Counted from the stretch's first letter, positions 17,069 through 25,099 are shown. The stretch is 41,944 bases of DNA from Streptomyces albicerus (GCF_008905045.1 NZ_VWMY01000083.1:1-41944); one strand, 5' to 3'. Notes: generated by a model not told the origin, from the sequence alone. A program made the numbers and translations.

Positions 17069-17554
17069 GTGGATGCTCGGGCGACGAACAGATTCATCAG
17101 CGAATGGCTGGCGCGAGCCCATCCTGTAGCAGCGCAGGCTCACGCCGAGTGGGCGAACCAGGGCGTCGCGCTGCTGCCCCTCGGCGGCCGGTTCGCCGCG
17201 GTGCGGATGAGGGCGGACATGGTGTTCGCCGCTCTCGGCTCCGAAGATCCGGACAAAGCGGCAGCGGCCATGGCAGACCTGTTAGCTGGCCCGGTCATCC
17301 ACGACCACCGCAGCACGGGTGCCACGTACTACGCGCTGATCCAGGCACACGCCGGCATGGTCTGGGCGCACGAGGAAGCCGCGCCCTGCCTGGGCCAGGG
17401 AACCTATCTGGGCGTCCCGCGTATCGACCGCTGTGAGCCGCCCGGTACGTACTGGACCGTGCGACCGCGGTACGACGGGAACCTCTGCAGGCCTCGCTCC
17501 GTCGCTTTGCTCGTCCAGGCTGGTCACGAACGGCTCGCCGCTGGCCATAACTGA
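17069..17554 (+). CDS. Conserved-type small protein with a TTA codon
   Basis: A 161-residue soluble protein without signal or membrane segment. The segment GVALLPLGGRFAAVRM near residue 32 and the RPRYDG segment recall the N-terminal part of the bifunctional primase/polymerase (Prim-Pol) family, but the acidic catalytic motif is not obvious, so this is only a weak resemblance and the function is unknown. The GTG start has CAGGGGC ten bases upstream. Codon 72 (17282-17284) is TTA, very rare in this genome type, so translation may depend on the bldA leucyl-tRNA. It follows the XRE regulator gene in the same direction with a 95-base gap and may be cotranscribed. Confidence 0.7.
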   Translation: MDARATNRFISEWLARAHPVAAQAHAEWANQGVALLPLGGRFAAVRMRADMVFAALGSEDPDKAAAAMADLLAGPVIHDHRSTGATYYALIQAHAGMVWAHEEAAPCLGQGTYLGVPRIDRCEPPGTYWTVRPRYDGNLCRPRSVALLVQAGHERLAAGHN

Positions 17555-17571
17555 CCTTTTTGCAAGGCCGC

Positions 17572-17604
17572 GGGGTCGTCGAACTGGTGCTGATCGACGA
17601 CCCC
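17572..17604. terminator. 10-bp perfect stem after the TTA-codon gene
   Basis: GGGGTCGTCG (17572-17581) pairs perfectly with CGACGACCCC (17595-17604), loop 13 nt, 17 bases after the stop at 17554. A short T-run (CTTTTTGC) lies just before the stem, so it may serve transcripts from either side. Confidence 0.7.
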
Positions 17605-17697
17605 GTTCATCCGGGCGGCAGAGTCGGCGGTCGGCTCGGCTTCGAACCGGCACCAGTTGGTTTCGAGTTCATAGGCATGCCACGAGGACGATCTCGA

Positions 17698-17829
17698 TCA
17701 CGAGCCCGCTGGTGCGAGGCGCTCGGCCACGGACGAGGCGGCAGGACCTGACGACAGCAGGCCGCACACGTTGTTGTCGATCTCCAGCCAAACGGGGTCG
17801 AGGCGGAGGCTGTCATCGGATATGTCCAC
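17698..17829 (-). CDS. Possible 43-residue small protein or gene remnant
   Basis: This is the only candidate gene in the stretch 17555-17880. From GTG 17829 it encodes 43 residues starting MDISDDSLRLDPVWLEI, with about four fifths G/C at third positions, as in real genes here. The possible ribosome binding site (CGGAG) is too close to the start; a GTG at 17865 would give 55 residues but also lacks a site. It may be a remnant of a longer gene. Nothing else was seen in this stretch besides the hairpin and the promoter listed. Confidence 0.25.
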   Translation of the reverse strand: MDISDDSLRLDPVWLEIDNNVCGLLSSGPAASSVAERLAPAGS

Positions 17830-17842
17830 GCTCCGATCGTGC

Positions 17843-17872
17843 CTGATACCGACCAGGGCGGCCACGCATAAT
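17843..17872 (+). promoter_or_regulatory. Putative promoter for a leaderless transcript
   Basis: CTGATA (17843-17848) and CATAAT (17867-17872) match the vegetative -35 and -10 patterns with 18-bp spacing. Initiation about seven bases after the -10 would coincide with the ATG at 17881, which has no ribosome binding site, so a leaderless mRNA is likely. Confidence 0.45.
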
Positions 17873-17880
17873 TGCGGACC

Positions 17881-18336
17881 ATGGACCTGCGCCCTGAGCT
17901 GCTTCCACCCCCCGTTGACAAGCGACAGCTTGACGAGATGTGCGCGGAGATCGAGCGAATCGGGGACCTGGTCAGTCGCGGTGAGGCAGTCGCTGCCTCC
18001 GCTGTCGCTGCGTTCAATGAGCGCACCGGTCATGACTACACGTTCGCCGACTTCGTCGGTTACTACGGTTGGCGCAGTCTGGAGGAGTTCGCTGCGGAAG
18101 CCGCCCGACCGGCATGGCCCAGGGTGCCCGGCATCACGCGTGAGGAACTCGTCGAAATCGTCTCCCGGATCCTGGCCGAAGACCCCGAGGCCGAGTACTA
18201 CTTGCGGCTTCTCCGGGCCAACGCGCCTCATCCTCAGGTGAGTGACCTGATCTTCCATCCCTCGCCCGAACTGGAGGACGCTTCCCCGGAGGGGATCGTC
18301 GAAGCGGCGCTGAGCTACCGGCCGGTCGCGCTGTGA
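17881..18336 (+). CDS. Uncharacterised soluble protein
   Basis: A 151-residue protein I do not recognise. It is acidic, mostly helical by composition, without signal peptide or membrane segment. The N-terminal half has a helical region with CAEIERIGDLVSRGEAV, followed by the aromatic-rich FADFVGYYGWRSLEEF, a Pro-rich break (PAWPRVPGI) and a helix EELVEIVSRILAED. ATG 17881 is chosen over a TTG three codons upstream because a -10-like CATAAT lies at the right distance for leaderless translation. It ends 44 bases before the convergent DUF1990 gene; a weak 6-bp inverted repeat (CGTCAA/TTGACG, 18339-18355) lies between them. Position next to a toxin region could fit an orphan immunity role, but nothing in the sequence shows that. 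Confidence 0.65.
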   Translation: MDLRPELLPPPVDKRQLDEMCAEIERIGDLVSRGEAVAASAVAAFNERTGHDYTFADFVGYYGWRSLEEFAAEAARPAWPRVPGITREELVEIVSRILAEDPEAEYYLRLLRANAPHPQVSDLIFHPSPELEDASPEGIVEAALSYRPVAL

Positions 18337-18380
18337 TGCGTCAAGGCGTTTGACGGTGTTCCTGTGATGCCGTGACGACC

Positions 18381-18884
18381 CTACGCCTCGTCCACCCCAG
18401 CACACATCCGCCGCAACACCGCCCCACACCTTCGCGCATACGCATGCTGCAACCCCCGAGTCGCCGCCCCGCCGGCCCGTGCGTACCACTTCGCCGGGCG
18501 GCTGAACGCCGTGATCGTGAGCCAGACCGTGCCGTCGCCCGTGCGGTCGACGACGAAGGCCTCCTCGCCGCTCTCCGGGTGGCCCGGGAGCGTGCCGTAG
18601 GCCCAGCCGACGCGGCGGGGTTCGTCCACCGTCCAGACGATGCGGCAGGGGGCCTGCACCAGACCCAGGCCGACCGTCACGTCCACGCCGGGGGCCGCCT
18701 GCGGCGCGTCCGTTGTGATCTTGACGCCCACCGCTCTGTGGAGTTCCCAGGTCATGACCGCCTGGGTCGCCATCTTGAAGAGGTCGTGGCCCTCGCCGAT
18801 GCGGGTGCGGACGTGCAGGGGGTGGAAGCCGGGTGGGCACCGGCCGTCGCGGGTCGCGCCCACGTCCTCGTACGTGAAGGGCAT
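18381..18884 (-). CDS. DUF1990 family protein
   Basis: A 167-residue protein of the DUF1990 family, whose members are small alpha/beta proteins of unknown function common in actinomycetes and plants. Typical features are visible: GFHPLHVRTRIGEG near residue 20, the WELHRAVGV segment, VWTVDEPRRVGWAYGTLPGHPESGEEAF in the middle (only part quoted motifs such as GWAYGTLPGHPESGEE are diagnostic) and a C-terminal Arg-rich helix. ATG 18884 begins PFTYEDVG; there is no ribosome binding site and a 19-bp hairpin ends only nine bases upstream, so a leaderless transcript starting just before the ATG (possible -10 TACCCT at 18898-18893) is likely. A TTG at 18893 would add three residues. Confidence 0.85.
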   Translation of the reverse strand: MPFTYEDVGATRDGRCPPGFHPLHVRTRIGEGHDLFKMATQAVMTWELHRAVGVKITTDAPQAAPGVDVTVGLGLVQAPCRIVWTVDEPRRVGWAYGTLPGHPESGEEAFVVDRTGDGTVWLTITAFSRPAKWYARAGGAATRGLQHAYARRCGAVLRRMCAGVDEA

Positions 18885-18893
18885 GGGAACCAA

Positions 18894-18942
18894 GGGTAGG
18901 GCGGTACCCGGGAATGCCTTCGCCCCGGGTACCGCCCTACCC
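18894..18942. terminator. Perfect 19-bp stem terminator
   Basis: The arm 18894-18912 (GGGTAGGGCGGTACCCGGG) is the exact reverse complement of 18924-18942, with an 11-nt loop. It lies 33 bases after the stop of the minus-strand M4 protease gene and is one of the strongest hairpins in the window. Its far arm is almost at the start of the DUF1990 gene, so it should isolate that gene from protease transcription. Confidence 0.85.
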
Positions 18943-18975
18943 CTTACAGCCCAACTACAGCCAATTACGCGAGCG

Positions 18976-20628
18976 TCAGTTCACGTTGACCGCGGCCCAG
19001 GCCGCCTGAACCGCCTTGTACTCCGTGCTCGTCGTGCCGCCGTACAGCGCCGACGTCGCGTTCAGCGTCGCCGTGCGGGCGCCCGCGTACTTCGTCGTGG
19101 ACGTCATGTACTCGGTCAGCGCCTTGTACCAGATCTTGACCGCCTTGTCGCGGCCGATGCCGGTGACCGTGGAGCCGTTCGACGTGGGGGAGTTGTAGCT
19201 GACCCCGTTGATCGTCTTGGCGCCGCTGCCCTCCGAGAGGAGGTAGAAGAAGTGGTTCGCCGGGCCCGAGGAGTAGTGGACGTCGATGCCGCCCAGGTTG
19301 GAGGACCACGCGTCCCTGGACGAGCCGTCCTTGCTCGGCTTGTCCATGTAGCGCAGCGGGCTGCCGTCGCCGTTGATGTCGATCTTCTCGCCGATGAGGT
19401 AGTCGCCGACATCGGACGAGTTGGCCGCGTAGAACTCCACCGCCGTGCCGAAGATGTCCGACGTGGCCTCGTTCAGGCCGCCCGACTCGCCGCTGTAGTT
19501 CAGGCCCGCTGTGTTGGACGTGACGCCGTGGGTCATCTCGTGGCCCGCGACGTCGATCGACGTGAGCGGCTTCGCGTTGCCCTCGCCGTCGCCGTACGTC
19601 ATGCAGAAGCAGCTGTCGCTCCAGAACGCGTTGACGTACGCGTTCCCGTAGTGGACACGGGAGTAGGCGGCCTTGCCGTCGTTCTTGATGCCGCTGCGGC
19701 CGAGGACGTTCTTGTAGAAGTCCCAGGTGACCTGGGCGCCGTAGTGCGCGTCGACGGCGGCGGTCTGCGTGTTGGAGGCCGCGCCGGTGCCCCACGTGTC
19801 GTCCGCGTCGGTGAAGAGGGTGCCGGTGCCGGACGTACCGCGGTTGAGGTTGTACGTCTTGTTGGCGCCGCGGGAGGTGTCGTTCAGCTGGTACGTCGAG
19901 CCCGAGAGCGAGGTGCCGATGGTGACCTTGCCGGCGTACTGGCTGTTGCCGGTGCCGGTCTGGATCGCCTCCCACTCGTACAGCTTCTTGCCTGTCTCCG
20001 CGTCGGTGATGACGTGCAGCTGCTGCGGGGTGCCGTCGTGCTGGAAGCCGCCGACGACCGTCTCGTACGCGAGGGCCGGGGTCCCGCTCGCCGCCCAGAC
20101 GACCTTGCGGGGCGCCTTGTCGGCCGCCGACTTGGTGCTGCCCTCGGCCTTCGCGGCCTTCAACGCCTGCTTCTCGGCAGTGGACTTGGTGATGTCCGGG
20201 GTGACGTCGGAGACCTTGATGGCGGCCTTGGTCGCCTTGGTGATGCTCTCCGTCCTGCCTGACTTCGTCTCGTGGATGACCAAGTCGCCGCCGAGGACGG
20301 GGAGTCCGTCGTACGTGCGCTCGTAGCGGGTGTGCGTCGTGCCGTCCGCGTCCTGGACGACGTCTCTGACGACCAGCTTCTCCTTGGCGCCGAGACCTAT
20401 CTCGTCGGCCGTCTCCGCCGTGGCGGCGTCGGCCTTCTGGATGAGGCCCGTACGGGCTGCCGCGGACAGCTGGACCGGAGCCGCGGCGAGGGTCGTCTCG
20501 CCGGACCGCTCGACCGGGGACTGGGCGGTGGCACCGGTGGTCAGACCGGTGGTGATGAGGGCTCCGGCCGCGACAGCGGTGGCGATGGCCAGAGTGGTGC
20601 GCTTGCGACGCGCGTAGAGGGGGGTCAC
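18976..20628 (-). CDS. Secreted M4 (thermolysin-like) neutral metalloprotease
   Basis: Predicted extracellular zinc endopeptidase of 550 residues made as a prepro-protein. GTG 20628 has GAAGGAG six bases upstream and gives the signal peptide MTPLYARRKRTTLAIATAVA. The propeptide (FTP/PepSY type, about residues 50-200, including LVVRDVVQDADGTTHTRYER) precedes the M4 catalytic domain. The zinc-binding HEMTH is at 363-367; Glu387 in NEATSD is the third ligand at the 24-residue spacing seen in thermolysin; His451 in DVHYSSGP corresponds to the catalytic His231. The protein ends at the catalytic domain, without the extra C-terminal domain of its neighbour. It is a tandem paralogue of the gene at 20923 and shares an upstream box with it. 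Likely role is nutrient scavenging or development-linked proteolysis. Confidence 0.95.
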   Translation of the reverse strand: MTPLYARRKRTTLAIATAVAAGALITTGLTTGATAQSPVERSGETTLAAAPVQLSAAARTGLIQKADAATAETADEIGLGAKEKLVVRDVVQDADGTTHTRYERTYDGLPVLGGDLVIHETKSGRTESITKATKAAIKVSDVTPDITKSTAEKQALKAAKAEGSTKSAADKAPRKVVWAASGTPALAYETVVGGFQHDGTPQQLHVITDAETGKKLYEWEAIQTGTGNSQYAGKVTIGTSLSGSTYQLNDTSRGANKTYNLNRGTSGTGTLFTDADDTWGTGAASNTQTAAVDAHYGAQVTWDFYKNVLGRSGIKNDGKAAYSRVHYGNAYVNAFWSDSCFCMTYGDGEGNAKPLTSIDVAGHEMTHGVTSNTAGLNYSGESGGLNEATSDIFGTAVEFYAANSSDVGDYLIGEKIDINGDGSPLRYMDKPSKDGSSRDAWSSNLGGIDVHYSSGPANHFFYLLSEGSGAKTINGVSYNSPTSNGSTVTGIGRDKAVKIWYKALTEYMTSTTKYAGARTATLNATSALYGGTTSTEYKAVQAAWAAVNVN

Positions 20629-20741
20629 ACAAGCTCCTTCGTGGGGGGTGTCCGGCCGGCATGGGGGACCGGTCGGGCGGTTGTGAAGTTGCGGTGCGGG
20701 TGTGCCGTGCGGGGTGAACGTTGCCAGGCAGGTCGCGTACA

Positions 20742-20773
20742 TGTCAGTGGGGCGAATAAAGGTTGGCCGGAAA
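20742..20773 (-). promoter_or_regulatory. Upstream box shared by the two M4 protease genes
   Basis: Read in the direction of the gene, TTTCCGGCCAA (20773-20763), 15 bases, then CTGACA (20747-20742). The same two blocks with the same spacing occur upstream of the second protease (23266-23235). CTGACA resembles a -35 hexamer, but no matching -10 is clear. The box lies about 115-145 bases before the start codon. It is probably a regulator binding site or promoter conserved after duplication. Confidence 0.5.
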
Positions 20774-20860
20774 TCGTCCGGTGCCCGAAGATCCGAGTAC
20801 GCATTGCGGACTTGATCTCCAGCAAAGCGACGGCAAAGGCGGGGGAAGGGCGCGGCAAAG

Positions 20861-20901
20861 AGGGCGCCGCTCCGGGGAGTTGGATCTCCGGGACGGCGCC
20901 C
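20861..20901. terminator. Imperfect hairpin after the second M4 gene
   Basis: AGGGCGCCGCTCCGGGGAG (20861-20879) can pair with CTCCGGGACGGCGCCCT (20885-20901) with few mismatches and a very short loop. It starts 22 bases beyond the stop codon of the minus-strand gene at 20923 and should end its transcript. Confidence 0.65.
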
Positions 20902-20922
20902 TGTTCGTGCTGGGCCCGCGAG

Positions 20923-23034
20923 CTAGCTCTGCGGGAAGGTGATCTTCCAGCCGTTGATGGTGCCGACGTCCTGCGCCGCCTGGTCCTGCACCTTCAACTG
21001 CCAGGTGCCGTTGGCGACTTCGGAGGACGCGTTGACGGTGTACGGCTCGTTGACGTCGTCCGCCGAGTCCGAGGAGCTGAAGGGCTTCAGCCGGTAGCTC
21101 GTGCCGTCCGGCGCCACCAGGTCGATGACCAGGTCACCGCGCCAGGTGTGGGTGATGTCCGGTGTGACGACGAGGTTCGTGGGCGCGTTGCCGGCCTGAC
21201 CGGAGACGGTGATCGACGAGGTGACCGCCGCGCCGTTGTCCGGAATCGATACCGGCGTCGTGTTCTCGAACGACGTACCGCCGCCACCGCCGTCGCCGGG
21301 CCGCGCGCCGACGTTGATGCCGGCCCAGGCGTTCTGCACCGCCGTGTACTCGGCGCTTTCGGTGCCGTACAGCTCACCTGCGACCGCGAGCGTGCCGGTG
21401 CGGGCCCCCGCGTAGTTGGTCGTCGAGGTGAACTTCGTGGTGAGTGCCTTGAACCAGATCAGCGCGGCCTTGTCGCGGCCGATGCCGGTGACGGGCAGAC
21501 CGTCGGAGGTCGGCGAGTCGTACGCGACACCGTTGATGGTCTTGGCGCCGCTGCCCTCGCTCAGCAGGTAGAACCAGTGGTTCGCCGGGCCCGAGGAGTA
21601 GTGGACGTCGATCGAGCCGATGCCCGAGTACCAGCTGTCCTTGGAGTCGCCGTCCTTGCTCGGCTTGTCCATGTAGCGCAGCGGGGTGCCGTCGCCGTTG
21701 ATGTCGATCTTCTCGCCCACCATGTAGTCGCCGACGTCGTTCGCGTTGTCGGCGTAGAACTCGACGGCCGCGGCGAAGATGTCGGAGGTCGCCTCGTTCA
21801 ACCCGCCCGACTCACCGCTGTAGTTGAGGCCCGCGGTGTTGGAGGTGACGCCATGCGTCATCTCGTGCGCGGCCACGTCGATCGACGTGAGCGGTTTGGC
21901 GTTGCCCGAGCCGTCGCCGTACGTCATGCAGAAGCAGGAGTCCTGCCAGAAGGCGTTGACGTAGTTGTTGCCGTAGTGGACCCGGGAGTACGCGCCGACG
22001 CCGTCACCGCGGATGCCGTTCCTGCCCTGGACGTTCTTGTAGTAGTCCCAGGTCAGCGCGGCTCCGAAGTGGGCGTCCGCGCCCGCCGTCTCCAGGTTGG
22101 ACGCGGCGCCGTTGCCCCAGACGTCGTCCGTGCCCGAGAAGAGCGTGCCGGTGCCCGACGTGCCGCGGTTCAGGTTGTTCGTCCTGTGGTTGCCGCGGTC
22201 CGTGTCGGAGAGGGTGAAGTTCGACCCGGACTGGGCGGTCCCGAGGGTCACCGTGCCGCTGTACTGGGTGTTGCCGGTGCCGTTGTCGACGCCCTGGTAC
22301 TCGTACAGCTTCTTGCCGGTGGCCGCGTCCGTGATGACGTGCAGCTCGTTCGGGGTGCCGTCGTGCTGCAGGCCCCCGACCACCGTTTCGTACGCGAGAG
22401 TCGGCTTGCCGCTCGCCGCCCAGATCACCTTGCGCGCCCGGTCCGCCTCGGTCTTCTTCGAACCCTCCGCCGCTGCGGCCTTGAGGGCCTGCTTCTCGGC
22501 GGTCGCGGGTTTCACCGCGGCACTGGTGGTGAGGCCCTTGAGGTGGGCCTTGACCGCGCGCGTAACCCCCTCGGTCTTCCCCGACTTGGCGGTGTCGACG
22601 ACCAAGTCGCCGCCCAGGACGGGGAGTCCGGCGTACGTGCGCTCGTAGCGGGTGTGGACCGTGCCGTCGGCGTCCTTGATGACGTCACGGACGACGAGCT
22701 TCTCCTTGGCGCCCAGGCCCAGTTCCTCGGCGGTGTCCGCCTTGGCGGAGTCGGCGTCGCGTATCAGCTCGGCGCGCTGGGCGGGGGAGAGCTTGACGGC
22801 CAGGGCGCCCTTGTCGAGCTTGCCCGGCGCGGGCTTGGCGTCGGCGGTCGCGGCGCCCGTCTGGACGGCCGCGGCGAGCAGGGCGGCGACGGCGACGAGC
22901 GCGCCGGCGGCCGCCTTGCGCCGGGCCGAGCGGGACGCGAATGCGGTCCGGGGGGTGCCTGCGGTGGGGGAGGTGTCTGCGGGGGAGGTGCCTGCGGTGC
23001 GGGGGGTGCGTCTGTGGGAGGTGCGTCTCAACAC
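20923..23034 (-). CDS. Secreted M4 metalloprotease with P/Homo B domain
   Basis: Predicted extracellular zinc protease of 703 residues. GTG 23034 is preceded by AGAAGGAG at good spacing; the frame remains open to 23139, but that extension lacks a signal pattern. After an unusually long basic Thr/Pro/Ser-rich n-region comes a hydrophobic stretch (ALVAVAALLAAAVQ) ending near residue 65. A propeptide like that of the neighbour follows. The M4 catalytic domain carries HEMTH at 390-394 and Glu414 in NEATSD, with DVHYSSGP further on. The last 120 residues, beginning near FENTTPVSIPDNG, form a proprotein-convertase P/Homo B beta-sandwich (THTWRGDLVIDLVAPDGT and INGWKITF are typical), absent from the paralogue. 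The domain usually aids folding or substrate binding. Confidence 0.95.
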   Translation of the reverse strand: MLRRTSHRRTPRTAGTSPADTSPTAGTPRTAFASRSARRKAAAGALVAVAALLAAAVQTGAATADAKPAPGKLDKGALAVKLSPAQRAELIRDADSAKADTAEELGLGAKEKLVVRDVIKDADGTVHTRYERTYAGLPVLGGDLVVDTAKSGKTEGVTRAVKAHLKGLTTSAAVKPATAEKQALKAAAAEGSKKTEADRARKVIWAASGKPTLAYETVVGGLQHDGTPNELHVITDAATGKKLYEYQGVDNGTGNTQYSGTVTLGTAQSGSNFTLSDTDRGNHRTNNLNRGTSGTGTLFSGTDDVWGNGAASNLETAGADAHFGAALTWDYYKNVQGRNGIRGDGVGAYSRVHYGNNYVNAFWQDSCFCMTYGDGSGNAKPLTSIDVAAHEMTHGVTSNTAGLNYSGESGGLNEATSDIFAAAVEFYADNANDVGDYMVGEKIDINGDGTPLRYMDKPSKDGDSKDSWYSGIGSIDVHYSSGPANHWFYLLSEGSGAKTINGVAYDSPTSDGLPVTGIGRDKAALIWFKALTTKFTSTTNYAGARTGTLAVAGELYGTESAEYTAVQNAWAGINVGARPGDGGGGGTSFENTTPVSIPDNGAAVTSSITVSGQAGNAPTNLVVTPDITHTWRGDLVIDLVAPDGTSYRLKPFSSSDSADDVNEPYTVNASSEVANGTWQLKVQDQAAQDVGTINGWKITFPQS

Positions 23035-23234
23035 GGACTCCTTCTGCGTGGCCACGGATCGCGCGGCCAGGGGGGACCGGACGGTCGGGACCCGTCCGGG
23101 CAGAACAAGGCGGAACGCGGAACCACTTGCATGAGGCACGTGCGGGCGTGCGTGGGGGTCGCCACGGCACAGCGGTGCGCTTGTGGGGTTGCTGTGGAGT
23201 GGTCGTGGGAAGAGTGGCAGGAGATTGCCGCCGC

Positions 23235-23266
23235 TGTCAGGTGCGCATCAAGAACTTGGCCGGAAA
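23235..23266 (-). promoter_or_regulatory. Second copy of the M4 protease upstream box
   Basis: TTTCCGGCCAA (23266-23256), 15 bases, then CTGACA (23240-23235), matching the arrangement upstream of the neighbouring protease gene. It lies about 200-230 bases before the start at 23034. The whole gap 23035-23344 holds no gene I can support; this box is its only recognisable content. Confidence 0.5.
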
Positions 23267-23344
23267 CGGTTCGTTGTCCGGGTGGTCATGTTCGGTATAC
23301 GGATGCTTCATCTGGCGGTGGGCGCTGCTCCGGCGGGCGCCGGT

Positions 23345-25099
23345 TCAGGAAGGTCCCGGCCTCTCGCCGTGCCACGAGTGCCACAGCGCCGCGTACGCCC
23401 CGTCGGCCGCCACCAGGCTGTCGTGGGTGCCGAGTTCGGTCAGGAGGCCGTTCTCCATCACGGCCACCCGGTCCGCGTCGTGGGCGGTGTGGAGGCGGTG
23501 GGCGATGGCGATGACGGTGCGGCCTTCGAGGACGGCGGCCAGGGCTCGCTCGGTGTGGCGGGCGGTCGTCGGGTCCAGGAGGGCCGTGGCCTCGTCGAGG
23601 ATCAGCGTGTGGGGGTCCGCCAACACGACGCGGGCCAGGGCGAGTTGCTGGGCCCGCGAGCCGTCGGCACTCCGGTTGCCGGAACCCAGCTCGGTGTCGA
23701 GGCCGTCCGGCAGCTCCTGCACCCAGTCGTCGGCGCCGACCGCCGCCAGAGCCGCCCACAACTCGGCGTCCCCGGCGGAGGGTTCGGCGATGAGCAGATT
23801 GTCGCGGACCGTCCCGAGGAACACGTGGTGCTCCTGGGTGACGAGGACGACCTGCCGCCGCAGCTGCTCCGGATCCAGGTCGACGATCGGCACCCGACCC
23901 ACCGTCACCGAGCCGGAGCGCGGCGCGTCGATGCCCGCGAGCAGCCGGCTCAGCGTGGTCTTCCCGGCACCTGAGGGCCCGACGACGGCGAGCCGCTCCC
24001 CGGGCCGCACGGTCAGATCGACCCCGCGCAGCACCTCGCCCCCGCGGTCGTACGAGTACCGCACATCCGTCACGTCGATCCGGTCGTCCACCGGGGCGGG
24101 CGAACCGGACGGAACGGCACGCGGGGCCCGGCCGAGGCCCTCCACACGGGCGAACGAGGCGCCGCTGCTCTGCAGTTGCTCCACCCGCATCAGGATCGCG
24201 TCGAGCGGCGACTCCAGCTGCCGCAGATACAGGGCCGCCGCGACCACGGCACCCAGACTCATCGCGCCTCGCTCGTGCAGCGCTCCGCCGACCAGCAGCA
24301 CGACGGCCACGGGAAGGACGTACGAGACCTCCACGACCAGGAAGAACACGGTCCGCAGGTACAGCGTGTACATCCGCGTGCGACGGGACGTCTCCAGCGC
24401 GTCCCGGCTCGCGGCGATCCGCCGGCCCTGCAGTCCGAACGCCTCGACCGTGCGCGCGCCGGAGGCCGTGGCCGTGAGGATCTCGGCGACCTCCGACGTG
24501 GCGGCGCCCTCGGCGAGATAACCGGCGCGTGCCCGGCGCAGATACCAGCGCAGGGCGAACCAGATGCCCGCCTGGGCGAGCACCGCGCAGCAGCCGAGCA
24601 GCGGGTCGAGCGCGAAGACCGCGCCCAGGATGAACAGGCACTGGACCGAGCAGATCAGCAGCTCGGGACCGGCGTCGCGCAGAGTCGTACCCACCGTGGC
24701 GACGTCGGCGGTGCCGCGGGCCGTCAGATCGCCCGTGCCCGCCCGCTCCACGGCCGAGGCGGGCAGCGCGAGCGTCCGCTCGACGAACTCCTCGCGCACC
24801 CGCGCCAGCGTCCGCTCCCCGAACCGGTGCCCCACGTACCGGGCGCCGCGCGCCAGCAGCAGCTGCGCCAGCGCACACACCAGGATGACCAGCGCCAGCC
24901 GGTCCACGACGGCCACGCCGCCGCCGGCCCGCACCTCGTCGATGATGCGGCCCAGCAGCCAGGGGCTGACCAGACCGGCAACGGCGGCGAGCGCGTTCAG
25001 GACGAGCACGGCGGTGAAGGCGCGGCTGTCCGCGCGGATCAGCCGTCCCGCGGCCCTGCGTACGTCGGCCGGTTCGGCGACGGGCAGCTGCGCGGTCAT
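23345..25099 (-). CDS. Half-size ABC exporter, degenerate signature loop
   Basis: A 584-residue membrane protein with an N-terminal six-helix ABC exporter domain (about residues 20-310) and a C-terminal nucleotide-binding domain. Walker A GPSGAGKTT is intact (Lys380), Walker B LILDEAT has its catalytic Glu, and the switch His in IAHRLHT is present. The signature loop, normally LSGGQ, reads SADGS at 477-481, which should not act on ATP. The partner gene upstream has the opposite defects, so the two form an asymmetric heterodimer. The ATG overlaps the upstream stop in ATGA (25096-25099), indicating translational coupling. Substrate is unknown; peptide, lipid or drug export are all possible. Confidence 0.93.
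   Translation of the reverse strand: MTAQLPVAEPADVRRAAGRLIRADSRAFTAVLVLNALAAVAGLVSPWLLGRIIDEVRAGGGVAVVDRLALVILVCALAQLLLARGARYVGHRFGERTLARVREEFVERTLALPASAVERAGTGDLTARGTADVATVGTTLRDAGPELLICSVQCLFILGAVFALDPLLGCCAVLAQAGIWFALRWYLRRARAGYLAEGAATSEVAEILTATASGARTVEAFGLQGRRIAASRDALETSRRTRMYTLYLRTVFFLVVEVSYVLPVAVVLLVGGALHERGAMSLGAVVAAALYLRQLESPLDAILMRVEQLQSSGASFARVEGLGRAPRAVPSGSPAPVDDRIDVTDVRYSYDRGGEVLRGVDLTVRPGERLAVVGPSGAGKTTLSRLLAGIDAPRSGSVTVGRVPIVDLDPEQLRRQVVLVTQEHHVFLGTVRDNLLIAEPSAGDAELWAALAAVGADDWVQELPDGLDTELGSGNRSADGSRAQQLALARVVLADPHTLILDEATALLDPTTARHTERALAAVLEGRTVIAIAHRLHTAHDADRVAVMENGLLTELGTHDSLVAADGAYAALWHSWHGERPGPS

Noticed and set aside
2934..18380. Mobile element or prophage
   Set aside because: No integrase, transposase, tRNA gene or direct-repeat ends were found, so only an accessory region is claimed.
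20272..23514. 1,080-codon plus-strand open frame across both proteases
   Set aside because: Low-complexity Val/Arg/Gly sequence; the minus-strand frames encode intact M4 proteases with catalytic motifs.
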